From: Croceivirga sp. | Lineage (GTDB): Bacteria; Bacteroidota; Bacteroidia; Flavobacteriales; Flavobacteriaceae | DNA: 64,000 bases | Direction of reading: 5' to 3' | Assembly (NCBI GenBank): GCA_028284285.1 | Contig: JANQSA010000033.1 | Coordinates: forward strand, 29,134 to 93,133 | In this document: positions 25,146 through 34,099 of the stretch, in pieces | Numbering within the stretch: the first letter of the stretch is position 1 | Layout of the letters: each line of letters opens with the position of its first letter | Program-made: the position numbers and the translations under genes | Notes under the pieces: model-generated | Told to the model about the DNA's origin: nothing | Database searches by the model: none | Seen by the model: the letters and a program-made list of their open reading frames with translations, nothing else

Positions 25146-27296
25146 ATGGATCATACGCAATTTAAAAAGGTAGAAAATAAGAAGTTTTTAGAGCTCAGGG
25201 CCGGTATTTCAAGTGAGTTGTATTCAGGAATGAAATTACACTCAATAACCAAGCATCTTAAGAAGATAACCGATAGGCATGTGATACTTTCCACTAAAAA
25301 GAAATCAACTTTGGATGCATTGAGGCTGCTAAGGCAAAAAGGACTGATTGAAGTGGAACATTCGGTTTATAAACATGCTGATTTGGAATATTATGGTACA
25401 TCTTCACTTGTGGTTTTGCCCACAACAGAACTTACCAAAGAGGAGGTGGAGGAGATTACACAAGGTACAATAACAGATCAAATAGGAAATTATTTTGAAG
25501 TCAAATATGAAAATGATCATGTAGCGGGTCTTCAGGTGAAGATTTTGGAACAACATCCCTTGGTAAAAGCGGTTGACTACAACTTAAGATCATATAGAGA
25601 AACACCGGAGAACGAATATAGAAATTATGAAAATGCCGACTGGCCCGCAACCGTAAACTTTCCGCCGCAAGATGCCTATAACGTTATTAAGGTGCCAAGA
25701 ATATCTAGGAAATTAGGCAGTGCCCATATAAAAATAGCGGTGTTTGACGATGGTGCTAACTTAGAACATTTTGACTTAAGAAAACCTGCTATGAATCAAG
25801 ATCATTGGGATGCTATAGGAAATGATTTTGATCCCAGCCCGTTAAACCAGGATGCCCATGGAACCATGTGCTCTGGTATTGCAGCCGGCTTTAGAACCAG
25901 AGGTAACTATGGAATCAACGGTGTGGGTAGTGGTTGTTCTTTGGTGATATACCGAATAGGATTTAGAGGGACTGCATTAAGGGGTTATGGCATGGAGTTC
26001 AAGACAAGCATATTTGCTATAATCAAGGCCTTTTTTCGTGCTGCTTACTGTTCACCTGTAGATGTTATTAGTTGTTCATGGGTACTGAAAGCCAGATTCG
26101 GAACACTTGATTACTTATTAGAGGATATCTCGGAAAACGGCCGGGGCGGGCTAGGTTTACCAATTGTTTTTGCAAGTGGGAATGAATGCGCACCAGCGCG
26201 TTTTCCTGCTAATACTAAAAATGTGATTACCGTAAGCGCAGTGGATTTATTAAAAAAACCAATTGTATGTCTTGGGAAAGATATGAAAAGCAGTTGGGGT
26301 TCAAATTACGGAGAGCATGTGGATATCGCAGCTGTAGGCACCAAATTAGTGACGACTGATATTATGGCGGAATACGGTATTAATACCAGAATAGATAAAT
26401 GGCAAGATTTCAACTATTACCATGCTTTTGACGGAACTTCCGCTGCTGCACCTCAAGTAGCTGGCTGTATAGGTTTGATGTTGTCAATAAATCCTAAGCT
26501 AAAATTGGCCGAATTGAAAGACATCCTCTTACAATCAACCTCAGAATTTTCAATTGCACCGAAACAAAACTTTGGTAAAGGTGTATTGGACGTAGAGAAT
26601 ACTATTTTTAAAACTATATGTAACATGAAAAATCAAACAAACAACTATTCGACTAATCTTACCTGTAATCCTTCACATAACTTTAGAAAGCAATTTATGT
26701 TCGCTAGTCAGGCCTATGGTACATTCTACGGGATATATGGCGCATTTACTACAAAGTCAATAATCGATGAAAGCGGAAACATTGATCCGGACAAGGCGAA
26801 AATTGAAAAAATTGATCTGGAACTGGTTAATTACTCTGGCTTGGTAAATATAAGTTTGGAAAATGCATACGTGGAAAGCTGTGATAACAAGACGGTGGAT
26901 GGAAAGGTCAAGCAGGATTTAAAAGTGATTGTTGTAGTAAAAGGGGTGGTGCTAAAAGAGCCGGAAACAGAATTTCCGTTAAAAGATTTTTCAAAAATCC
27001 CGGATCAGGAAATATACAATAATGCCGATTTTGAAATGAAACGCACTTTACTGTCATTAAATGGACAAAAATGGCAGGACATTGATAAAAGCTCAAAAAA
27101 GGTCAGTGCTGTTGGTGGTATTTTTGATAGTGAATTTTTTGAAAGAAACGGAAAACTCACGCCAATTTTGAAAAAGGACTATGAATCTGAATTTGAGGCT
27201 GAATTGACACGATTATCAAATCAAGGCGGGGGTCTCGGCGACCAAAAACTGGGAAAATGGTGCATAGGTACCACTTCTTTGATATCTACCAACTAG
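25146..27296 (+). CDS. S8 subtilisin-like protease without signal peptide
   Basis: 716 aa. Catalytic triad: Asp near 200 in AVFDDGANLEH, His near 238 in DAHGTMCSG, Ser near 432 in FDGTSAAAPQVAG. Residues 1-185 precede the catalytic domain and end in an inhibitor-like stretch (HPLVKAVDYNLRSYR). Residues about 490-716 are an unrecognised extension ending GKWCIGTTSLISTN. The N-terminus (MDHTQFKKVENKKFLELR) is not a signal peptide, so the enzyme seems cytoplasmic or exported in an unusual way. AT-rich compared with the flanking genome. It is followed 30 bp later by a histidine kinase and response regulator on the same strand. Confidence 0.85.
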   Translation: MDHTQFKKVENKKFLELRAGISSELYSGMKLHSITKHLKKITDRHVILSTKKKSTLDALRLLRQKGLIEVEHSVYKHADLEYYGTSSLVVLPTTELTKEEVEEITQGTITDQIGNYFEVKYENDHVAGLQVKILEQHPLVKAVDYNLRSYRETPENEYRNYENADWPATVNFPPQDAYNVIKVPRISRKLGSAHIKIAVFDDGANLEHFDLRKPAMNQDHWDAIGNDFDPSPLNQDAHGTMCSGIAAGFRTRGNYGINGVGSGCSLVIYRIGFRGTALRGYGMEFKTSIFAIIKAFFRAAYCSPVDVISCSWVLKARFGTLDYLLEDISENGRGGLGLPIVFASGNECAPARFPANTKNVITVSAVDLLKKPIVCLGKDMKSSWGSNYGEHVDIAAVGTKLVTTDIMAEYGINTRIDKWQDFNYYHAFDGTSAAAPQVAGCIGLMLSINPKLKLAELKDILLQSTSEFSIAPKQNFGKGVLDVENTIFKTICNMKNQTNNYSTNLTCNPSHNFRKQFMFASQAYGTFYGIYGAFTTKSIIDESGNIDPDKAKIEKIDLELVNYSGLVNISLENAYVESCDNKTVDGKVKQDLKVIVVVKGVVLKEPETEFPLKDFSKIPDQEIYNNADFEMKRTLLSLNGQKWQDIDKSSKKVSAVGGIFDSEFFERNGKLTPILKKDYESEFEAELTRLSNQGGGLGDQKLGKWCIGTTSLISTN

Positions 27297-27326
27297 TGTA
27301 TTTTGTTGACAGTCAATTTTTTAGAA

Positions 27327-29159
27327 ATGTTTTTTTTCCTTCTGTTTTTTCCCAATCTGGAAAAGCTTGATGCCGTTGCTGAAAGATTGACTGTCATGCA
27401 ATACAACCAGGTATCAGTGATGATAGCTGATGTTGATGAAAATGAGGGTGGAAACAGTCTTGATCGCTTAACATCAATATTGGTTCATAGAGGTCAGGAA
27501 AGAGAAAAAGACTCATTGCGTATTACTGAAGTACGTAGAAAAACAGCAACAGACAACATCAGCTATATTGATGATCTTGCTTTAGCTTACTATGAGCTGT
27601 ACTATGCGCGCAATAAGGAACTTTCGATGAAATTATTTGAGGAAACCTATCAAAAATTGAGTGGGACCAATTATTCGGGCTTGAAAAAGCTCACCTTGTT
27701 TGGTTGTTTGCAACTCTACTCACGTGAAAACACCCTTAGCAAAAGGCAATTCGATTATTATCTGGAACAGTTGTACAAATTGGATTTGACTATAAATCAA
27801 AAGGCACTTGCGCTCTTTTACACCAATTTTTTTGACGGTATGTCCGCTTCTCAACCTGAGCGATATGATAAATCCATTAGAGAACTTTATACATTTCTCC
27901 TGAATCACCAGGCCGAGATTTACAAAGAAATAAAAAGAAAGATGTATCTGAACATTGCTTTGGATTTCAGGACGGTTGGACAGTTGGATAGTACAGAAAC
28001 GTATTTGAAAAAATTAATTGCCTCAAATCCTTCAAAATACGAGAGAAAGCTGCTTTTTAGTTCATATCTTGAGTTAGGTAGAATTTATACTGTTAGAAAT
28101 GATCTTGAAGCGGCCAGAGAATATTTTGATCTGGCCAAGGATAATTTTGATCTATGGGAAACGCTTGATTCCGAAGTGCTTTTTAACAGATATAAGGCAT
28201 TCAATTATTACGAAATAATCAAGCAGTACGATAGTGCTTATTTTGCCTTAAAAAAATCCAGGTTAGACGAGGCCAAACTGGATTATCAAAAAAATAATCT
28301 GCTGATTTCTGAACTGATTGCCAAACTTCAAACAAAAGACAAAGAAAGGAAGCTCCTTGAGCAACAGCAGAAAACACGTACTAATCGCAACTGGCTGATT
28401 GCTGCCAGTCTCGCCTTACTTTTAGGTACCGGTATTGCCATCCTCCTGCAAAAAAACACCGCTAAAAAGCGACAATTAGCAGAACAAGAAGTGCTCCTAA
28501 AGCAACAACGCGTAGATAATCTGTTGAAGGAACAGGAATTGGTGAGTATTGACGCCATGATCGCCGGGCAGGAAAAGGAACGCCAGCGGGTAGCCAACGA
28601 GTTGCATGACGACCTGGGTAGTTTGATGGCCACGATACAACTCCATTTTGAAAACGCTAAGGTCTCCAAAAAGGACCCAGCGCTGAAAAGTGCGCAAAAA
28701 CTGTTGGAACAGGCCTATCAAAAGGTACGGGGAATGGCGCATCATAAAAACTCCGGGGTGATGAGCGACCAGGGCCTGCTACCCGCCATCCAGAAGATGG
28801 CACGCACCATTTCGGAAACCAATGTCCTGGAGGTAACGGTAGAAGACTTTGGCCTGGGGGAACGGATGGAAAACTCACTGGAATTGACGATTTTTCGAAT
28901 GATCCAGGAATTGGTGGCCAATGCCATCAAACATGCCGAGGCGACTGAGGTGAACATTCAGTTAACGCAGCATGAGGAAAACTTAAACATTATTGTGGCG
29001 GATAACGGAAAGGGTTTTGATCGCACACAATTGGATGCCACCCACAGCGGTATGGGCCTGACCAATGTAGAAAAACGGGTAGAACACCTGGAAGGCAGCT
29101 TTACCATAGACAGCGTGCTGGAAAAGGGCACGTCCATTTTAATTGATATCCCGGTATGA
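27327..29159 (+). CDS. TPR-type sensor histidine kinase (HisKA_3)
   Basis: 610 aa from the ATG at 27327 (TTG at 27303 is possible). A hydrophobic N-terminus (MFFFLLFFPNLEKL) is followed by about 320 residues of helical TPR-like repeats, a TM helix at about 353-372 (NWLIAASLALLLGTGIAILL), a coiled coil, the HisKA_3 H-box near 424 (QRVANELHDDLGSLMA), then an HATPase domain with N-box ELVANAIKHAEA and G-box DNGKGFD...GMGLTNVEKR. The C-terminus overlaps the response-regulator ATG by four bases. Base composition changes within the gene: AT-rich sensor half, GC-richer kinase half from about 28.4 kb. Confidence 0.88.
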   Translation: MFFFLLFFPNLEKLDAVAERLTVMQYNQVSVMIADVDENEGGNSLDRLTSILVHRGQEREKDSLRITEVRRKTATDNISYIDDLALAYYELYYARNKELSMKLFEETYQKLSGTNYSGLKKLTLFGCLQLYSRENTLSKRQFDYYLEQLYKLDLTINQKALALFYTNFFDGMSASQPERYDKSIRELYTFLLNHQAEIYKEIKRKMYLNIALDFRTVGQLDSTETYLKKLIASNPSKYERKLLFSSYLELGRIYTVRNDLEAAREYFDLAKDNFDLWETLDSEVLFNRYKAFNYYEIIKQYDSAYFALKKSRLDEAKLDYQKNNLLISELIAKLQTKDKERKLLEQQQKTRTNRNWLIAASLALLLGTGIAILLQKNTAKKRQLAEQEVLLKQQRVDNLLKEQELVSIDAMIAGQEKERQRVANELHDDLGSLMATIQLHFENAKVSKKDPALKSAQKLLEQAYQKVRGMAHHKNSGVMSDQGLLPAIQKMARTISETNVLEVTVEDFGLGERMENSLELTIFRMIQELVANAIKHAEATEVNIQLTQHEENLNIIVADNGKGFDRTQLDATHSGMGLTNVEKRVEHLEGSFTIDSVLEKGTSILIDIPV

Positions 29160-29770
29160 TCACCGTAGCCATAGCCGAAGACCACCAGGCCCTTATCGAT
29201 GGGATCCAATCGTACATTAAGTATGAAGAGGATATCACCATCATTGGTACGGCTAATAACGGGGAAGAGTTGCTCAAACTGGTGCGACTCAAACAGCCCA
29301 AAGTGGTACTCTGCGATATCCGTATGCCTAAACTGGACGGTATTGAAGCCACGAAAATCATCTTAAAAGAGTTTCCTTATACCAAAGTGATCGCCTTTAC
29401 CATGTTTGAGCAGGAAGAAGCGGTACGGCAAATGCTTACCGCCGGGGCCCAAGGCTATATCCTTAAAAACAGCAGTCTGGAAGTAGTCCTGGAAGCCATT
29501 CGCACCGTAGCCGCGGGGCAATCCTATTATGACAAAAAGATCCACCTCCCCAATGCGGAAAAGAACAGCTCCAAAAGCGTATTGTCTTCCCGGGAGCGGG
29601 AGATCCTGCAATTGATTGCCAAAGGCCGGACCTCCCATCAAATCGCCGATGAACTCTTTATTGGCAAAAGTACCGTAGACACCCACCGCAAAAATATGAT
29701 CCGGAAACTGGGCCTTAGCGGAGCCGGGGAGTTGTTACGTTATGCGGTGGAAAAGAAGTATGAGTTTTAA
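29156..29770 (+). CDS. NarL/LuxR-type response regulator
   Basis: 204 aa. Receiver domain with AEDHQ acidic pair, phospho-Asp D54 in VLCDIRMPKLDG, Thr in IAFTMF and Lys in GYILKNSS. LuxR-type helix-turn-helix at about 142-200 (LSSREREILQLIAKGRTSHQ, then KSTVDTHRKNMIRKLGL). Overlaps the kinase gene by four bases, so it is its cognate regulator. Likely targets are promoters carrying the ATCCCCA-N4-TGGGGAT palindromes on both sides of the operon, which is inference. Confidence 0.9.
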   Translation: MITVAIAEDHQALIDGIQSYIKYEEDITIIGTANNGEELLKLVRLKQPKVVLCDIRMPKLDGIEATKIILKEFPYTKVIAFTMFEQEEAVRQMLTAGAQGYILKNSSLEVVLEAIRTVAAGQSYYDKKIHLPNAEKNSSKSVLSSREREILQLIAKGRTSHQIADELFIGKSTVDTHRKNMIRKLGLSGAGELLRYAVEKKYEF

Positions 29771-29790
29771 AATCCCCAGGAATGGGGATG
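29771..29790. repeat. Palindrome AATCCCCA-GGAA-TGGGGATG
   Basis: Begins directly after the response-regulator stop and lies 140 bp before the next gene. Nineteen of 20 bases equal the copy at 25081. May be an operator for the downstream pair or, as RNA, a terminator-like hairpin, though no T-run follows. Confidence 0.6.
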
Positions 29791-29929
29791 TTGATACTCA
29801 GATAAAGTGGAAATATTTACAAACCAAATCAGCTGATGAATTACATAGAGAAAGGAAAAAAAACAGGACCATAAAATAAAGAATACAATAATCTATTGCT
29901 AAATACAAAATCCAACAAAACTATAAACA

Positions 29930-30394
29930 ATGAGCAAGAATCATTTTACGCTAACCCCCATTGATGGTAACAATACTAAAATAAATATAGTTGGCAGAAA
30001 TAAACTTTTTGCCAACGGTGTTCTTCATCCAACCAATAATCAAGACCGCTTGAATGTGATGATAACCAGTTATGACTACTCTGCAAATTATTTGAAAAGT
30101 AAGATTAGGAACTATCTAAAAAATGAGGAGGGTATTACCTCAGAAATTGATTTCAATTTGATACAGTTGAATGATCCAGATTATACCCTGATTTTTAGAA
30201 CAGATGGAAGAGAATACGAGCCTGATAAGGAGTACTTTTTTAGGGCAGGAGAAAAAGAAAACCATTTTGTGGAGAATATACTGAAGTGTCAACCCGAAGC
30301 TCTGGATTATGATGTAGGGGTCTATTTTTTACAGACCACATATAAATATTGTAGAAGTAGACGTGTTGATTTTAATGTTTTTGAAATTAGGTAA
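29930..30394 (+). CDS. Hypothetical protein, AT-rich island
   Basis: 154 aa, unrecognised. No signal peptide or TM helix. Mixed alpha/beta with LTPIDGNNTKINIVGRNKLF near the start and FRTDGREYEPDKEYFFRAGE in the middle. One base separates its stop from the ATG of the next lipoprotein gene, so the two form a pair. It may be under the palindrome at 29771. Confidence 0.6.
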   Translation: MSKNHFTLTPIDGNNTKINIVGRNKLFANGVLHPTNNQDRLNVMITSYDYSANYLKSKIRNYLKNEEGITSEIDFNLIQLNDPDYTLIFRTDGREYEPDKEYFFRAGEKENHFVENILKCQPEALDYDVGVYFLQTTYKYCRSRRVDFNVFEIR

Positions 30395-30395
30395 T

Positions 30396-31961
30396 ATGAA
30401 GAAGTATATATTTATAATTATAGTTTTGAGTTTACTAGGATGCGCCAGTCCGAAATTGTCAAATTTACATCAAGGTAGTTTTAAAGTATCGAAAGAAAAA
30501 CTTTCTGATCTTTTTGAGATGGACGTAAACATTGTCCCAATACCGGAGCCACCTCCTAAACCGAAACCCAAACCAAAAACGTTTTTTGACTTAAAGGATT
30601 CTACACAAGTACATTATTTAAAGGCATTGAGCGCGAAAGTCGACGATCCAGATAAATTGATCGAATATTTGAAAAAGCCTATTTCAAAAGTGGAGCCTAG
30701 AAAGGCCTCTAAGAAAACAGACTATACTACGGTAAAAGTGAGATTCTATATTAATCATATCAAACAATACCATATGGCAAAGTTGGGTACATCTCAAGTT
30801 CCCTTAGAGCAATTAATTCATCCTAACTCCCGGATTGCATGGCTAAATACTGAAATAAAACTAGTGGGATCAGATTGCTGGCAAATAGAGACCATTGACA
30901 AAGTACAAACGCTTTACGAAACTATTGATTTGGGTACAGTAGGCCGCGATCAAACTGTCAATTTAAATGTTTCAGGTTCGGCGGGCTATGATTTAGGCAG
31001 TAATTCAGGTAATGAAATCAAAGGAATTGTAGGCAGTGTTTTAAGTCCTCAAAGCACAAACGTGGCCAATGTTTATGATGAAAATGGGAATTTGATTGAT
31101 AGTATTACAGTCGTAGATAGCTCAAATCAAAGTACAAGTAACGAAAATTCTAGTTCAAACTCCAGAAGCAGGTTACTGGGTACAAAAGCGGAAGCAAGTT
31201 ATGGAAATCAAACAGCAATTAAGGAAGCCTATAATCTAAAATTTAATGAAATCAAAACAGGCTATTCGTTTGATAAAGATGAAATTCTAATTTCTCAGAA
31301 AGGCAGCTTTTCAAGAGATGTTTCTAATGTAGAGTTAGTGACCGCTACTTTAAGATATCTAGAAGATAGTCAAAGGGATATTTATACGTTTACAAATCTA
31401 TTTGGTGATAATGGATCAAATTCAGCCAAAAAAGTTGAGATGAATTATCGAAATATAAAGTATATACCCAAACCTAACGAGGACGATTTTGTAACAATTC
31501 AATTTAAGTACAACGGATTGTTTAGAGCGGTCAACAATTTACATAGAGGAGATAATATGCTTGAGTATGATGATAAAGTAATTTACTACCCGTTTGAGGG
31601 TAATCTTGATGTTGTTAATGATGAGAAGAAGACAATTTCATCAGAACGTTATGCCGCATCTATTTATAAAATACGTGTAAAACTAAAAGGCATAAAGGAT
31701 ACTTTGACTTTGGAAAATGCAAAGAACAATGAAATTGTTTTTATGAATGAGGAAGATAACCTTTACGAATTAAAAAACTGGTTAGAGACATTGCCGGAAA
31801 AGAATATTGACTCTCTAAGAAATAACAAAATGTGGCTCCAATTAAGTAAGAATTGCCCTAAATGCACAAAAATTCAGCTTACTGGACCAAGTTTATCTGC
31901 AGATGACTTGAAAGGGATCAGGAATATTGAATCCATTGCTTTCAAAGAAATTGAGGACTAG
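30396..31961 (+). CDS. Large lipoprotein of unknown function
   Basis: 521 aa from the ATG at 30396, which gives a proper lipoprotein signal (KKYIFIIIVLSLLGCASPK, Cys at 16); an upstream start at 30363 would bury it. A Pro/Lys linker (PEPPPKPKPKPK) at about 48-60 could span periplasmic space. The middle is Ser/Asn-rich (SSNQSTSNENSSSNSRSR). No family recognised. It ends convergently on the hsdM remnant, the two stop codons overlapping. Confidence 0.62.
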   Translation: MKKYIFIIIVLSLLGCASPKLSNLHQGSFKVSKEKLSDLFEMDVNIVPIPEPPPKPKPKPKTFFDLKDSTQVHYLKALSAKVDDPDKLIEYLKKPISKVEPRKASKKTDYTTVKVRFYINHIKQYHMAKLGTSQVPLEQLIHPNSRIAWLNTEIKLVGSDCWQIETIDKVQTLYETIDLGTVGRDQTVNLNVSGSAGYDLGSNSGNEIKGIVGSVLSPQSTNVANVYDENGNLIDSITVVDSSNQSTSNENSSSNSRSRLLGTKAEASYGNQTAIKEAYNLKFNEIKTGYSFDKDEILISQKGSFSRDVSNVELVTATLRYLEDSQRDIYTFTNLFGDNGSNSAKKVEMNYRNIKYIPKPNEDDFVTIQFKYNGLFRAVNNLHRGDNMLEYDDKVIYYPFEGNLDVVNDEKKTISSERYAASIYKIRVKLKGIKDTLTLENAKNNEIVFMNEEDNLYELKNWLETLPEKNIDSLRNNKMWLQLSKNCPKCTKIQLTGPSLSADDLKGIRNIESIAFKEIED

Positions 31962-32119
31962 TTTTTTAAAATTTCAATAATTCCCTTAAAAGCATTGAGT
32001 CCTGATTCAATATTTTCCACTATTTCGTTGGCAAGAATATCAGGGTCTGGCAGATTATCTAAATCTGTCAGGCTTTTATCTTTGATCCAAAAGATATCTA
32101 AACTGGTTTTATCTATCGT
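31958..32119 (-). pseudogene. hsdM: C-terminal remnant of type I restriction methylase HsdM
   Basis: The minus strand encodes 53 residues then TAG: LDIFWIKDKSLTDLDNLPDP followed by DILANEIVENIESGLNAF. This matches the usual extreme C-terminus of type I restriction-modification M subunits (LDI.W..D..L.D..NLP.PD.LA.EI). An in-frame TAA stands just upstream, inside the 18-bp array element at 32115-32132, and no further HsdM sequence follows. The gene is therefore cut almost exactly at that element. Confidence 0.7.
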
Positions 32120-32132
32120 TTATTTGAACTTT
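32115..32132 (-). repeat. Array element 1 (AAAGTTCAAATAAACGAT)
   Basis: Minus-strand sequence equals the consensus of the array. It lies at the upstream border of the hsdM remnant and just downstream of the stop of the next gene (32134). Confidence 0.7.
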
Positions 32133-32133
32133 G

Positions 32134-32535
32134 TTACTTAAGTTTCAAAATACTCCCAGGTTGCACAAAAGTCAACGTATCATTTTTAAGAATCCCATTA
32201 TAGAATAAAGTATCCCCTCTTATTTCAATTGTTTCCAAGTGCATTCCTCCAGATGCATTTATAAATTTTTCGATCTCATCGAGTTCATTCAATTTGGTAT
32301 CATATGTCAAAATCCAATTACAATCATCAATGTATTCTACGTTAATATAAATACTGTCTCCAGGCTCAGACCATTCGATTTGCCTTGTGCCTTTTCTTAA
32401 GTATCTTGAAGATTTCGGATAAATTGAATCTGCTAAGATTAAAAATTGCCCGTCCTGAAAATCTGCACACTTCAAATCTTGAGCATAAGATATCATGGAT
32501 AGGAGAATTAAAGATATGACTACAAGTTTTTTCAT
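32134..32535 (-). CDS. Small exported protein of unknown function (array gene)
   Basis: 133 aa from the ATG at 32535, which gives a signal peptide KKLVVISLILLSMISYAQ; a longer frame up to 32592 has no support. The mature part (about 114 aa) is beta-rich with three Cys/Trp-containing segments (LKCADFQDGQF, DDCNWILTYD). Not recognised. AT-rich. Upstream lies array element 2. Confidence 0.6.
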   Translation of the reverse strand: MKKLVVISLILLSMISYAQDLKCADFQDGQFLILADSIYPKSSRYLRKGTRQIEWSEPGDSIYINVEYIDDCNWILTYDTKLNELDEIEKFINASGGMHLETIEIRGDTLFYNGILKNDTLTFVQPGSILKLK

Positions 32536-32551
32536 AATGTCCTCATTTGAT

Positions 32552-33112
32552 TCAATCGCTTTTTTGAACCTTATCATACTTTCGTTCGACACTTATCGAA
32601 CCTAATATTCGTCTTATTAGCAAAGAGTCTTGGCCATCAAAATCTCTATTGTGAGCACTAATATTTAGATTCAGAGAACCATCTAATGCATCTTTTTTTA
32701 AGAAAAAGTTTCTTGTACTAAGGTTTAAGTTGTTCAATGTATCCATACCCCTTGCAGAATATTCATAGATATCAAAATCGTTTAAAGAGTAAAATTTTTG
32801 ATTTGAAGTTTTGAATCCCCCTATCTTATTTATGGAGTCCATAGATCTTTCAAAATGATCATTCAAGAATATCTCCCAATCGTTCCATGTCAAATGGATC
32901 AATAAAGTTTCCTTAATTGCCTTTGTTGTATCACTAGCCATAATAGTCGAAAAGCTTTCCGAACTCTCTTTTTCCAAATGCCAATTTTTTGGGATTCCTA
33001 CCGTGAACTTTTTATTTAAGTCAGTCCGTTCTTCTAAAACAATAGTTCCTTCCTTGTTACAGCTTAAAAAGCAGATTGAAATTCCTATCAGCAAGATTTT
33101 TATCTTTTCCAA
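32552..33112 (-). CDS. Lipoprotein of unknown function (array gene)
   Basis: 186 aa starting at TTG (33112); no in-frame ATG is available and the start gives a good lipobox (GISICFLSCNKEG). The mature part contains KKFTVGIPKNWHLEKE, reminiscent of PsbP/DUF1795-like envelope proteins, but I do not claim membership. Its last codons lie inside array element 2, so the gene's 3' end and the element are one unit. Confidence 0.58.
   Translation of the reverse strand: MEKIKILLIGISICFLSCNKEGTIVLEERTDLNKKFTVGIPKNWHLEKESSESFSTIMASDTTKAIKETLLIHLTWNDWEIFLNDHFERSMDSINKIGGFKTSNQKFYSLNDFDIYEYSARGMDTLNNLNLSTRNFFLKKDALDGSLNLNISAHNRDFDGQDSLLIRRILGSISVERKYDKVQKSD
32555..32572 (-). repeat. Array element 2
   Basis: Minus strand AAGGTTCAAAAAAGCGAT, 15 of 18 bases equal to the consensus. 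It overlaps the 3' end of the gene ending at 32552. Confidence 0.55.
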
Positions 33113-33122
33113 ATATGTTGAG

Positions 33123-33140
33123 ATCGTTTATTTAGACTTT
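33123..33140 (-). repeat. Array element 3
   Basis: Minus strand AAAGTCTAAATAAACGAT, 16 of 18 bases equal to the consensus. It contains the stop codon of the 54-aa gene and lies 11 bases before the TTG start at 33112. Confidence 0.6.
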
Positions 33141-33292
33141 GATTTTCCTATTATATTAAGTTCTTCGGTGAACATAAGTATCATTTCCTCTATATCTTCC
33201 GTTTCAAGCGTTATATAGCTTGGATGATCTGGAGTATCTGAATTTGCTATTTCCAAATACAACTCATTTTGAGTATTCACATGGAATAGCAT
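33128..33292 (-). CDS. 54-residue acidic protein (array gene, possibly truncated)
   Basis: ATG at 33292, 54 codons, stop inside array element 3. The sequence (NTQNELYLEIANSDTPDHPS, then TEDIEEMILMFTEELNI) looks like the C-terminal part of a small acidic immunity-type protein. An in-frame TAA stands upstream, so it is either complete at 54 aa or the 3' end of a broken gene. No family recognised. Confidence 0.42.
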   Translation of the reverse strand: MLFHVNTQNELYLEIANSDTPDHPSYITLETEDIEEMILMFTEELNIIGKSKSK

Positions 33293-33319
33293 TTCATTTC
33301 CATTGTCATCATAAAAATT

Positions 33320-33592
33320 TTATTTGTTCTTCATCCACCATTCAATTATCTCCTTAGAGAGAGTATCAGACTCTTCTTTGTCCATGGAAAATCCGTAATT
33401 CGTTGTTAATTCACGATGAATTGACTCTCCAAGTTTGAATTCATCTGCCCCCCTATAAAGCAAACTTAAGCACATATGATTTATAGAATCAAACTCATCA
33501 GAAGGTGAATCTGGAATAAGATTCCAAGAGTTAATTAAATCTCTAAGACTTGAAAAGTGAATCTTGTATCTCTTTTTAAGTTTTGTGCTCAT
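33320..33592 (-). CDS. Hypothetical 90-aa protein (array gene)
   Basis: 90 aa with ATG at 33592, whose complement overlaps array element 4. Helical and acidic with a conserved-looking HMCLSLLYRGADEF and ending KEIIEWWMKNK. No signal peptide. Small size and composition fit an immunity-type protein, but no family is recognised. Confidence 0.52.
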   Translation of the reverse strand: MSTKLKKRYKIHFSSLRDLINSWNLIPDSPSDEFDSINHMCLSLLYRGADEFKLGESIHRELTTNYGFSMDKEESDTLSKEIIEWWMKNK

Positions 33593-33608
33593 CCTTTTTT
33601 TGAACTTT
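33591..33608 (-). repeat. Array element 4
   Basis: Minus strand AAAGTTCAAAAAAAGGAT, 16 of 18 bases equal to the consensus. Its last two bases are the first two of the ATG at 33592. Confidence 0.6.
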
Positions 33609-33644
33609 CTTCTTTAATAATTGACCTTTTAAGAAGTATAAGGC

Positions 33645-34099
33645 TTAGTTTTCATCTTTGGCATCATCAAGAAGCATTTCCGCTGCTTGCTTTATTTCAT
33701 CCAGAGCATCTGCACTAGGTAAAGCACCAATAAGGCTCTGAAGAAAAGTGTTGATGAGCTTCAAGAGTTTTTCCAAAATTCTCAAAAATTCTTTGGACCA
33801 TTTCCTCAGGGGCTTAAGTAAGTCTGCGGTCTTTCTTATAGCTTCCCTTTTAATTTCCCCTATCTTACCTGTTAATCCTGATTGCCATAGCGCAAACCAA
33901 AAATCATTGAGCAGTTCATATCGAAAGGGATTGTGGTTTTTCTGCTTAAGCACCTTCCGTTTCTTGGCCACTGCCAATTGAAAAATGCATTTTGATTCTT
34001 TATAGGCAGCGTTGTAGTCAGTTGAACTAATATGTGGTTCAGTATACTTAATCGTTTTATTCCTAAAAACGTAGTTCTCAAAGGAAGAACCTTAGACAT
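33645..34099 (-). pseudogene. Frameshifted helical protein gene (array gene)
   Basis: A frame from a TTG at 33977 gives 110 aa, but the same frame stays open and protein-like upstream to a TAA near 34094 (SSFENYVFRNKTIKYTEPHI, then DYNAAYKESKCIFQLAVAKK). An ATG at 34099 reads MSK and would join it after a one-base insertion (AAGGT to AAGGGT). The intact product would be about 150 aa, with amphipathic helices in its C-terminal half. Either a one-base deletion inactivated it or the base call is wrong. Confidence 0.55.

Noticed and set aside
33311..33332. An eleventh array element
   Set aside because: AATTTTATTTGTTCTTC on the plus strand is only loosely similar; kept out of the count.
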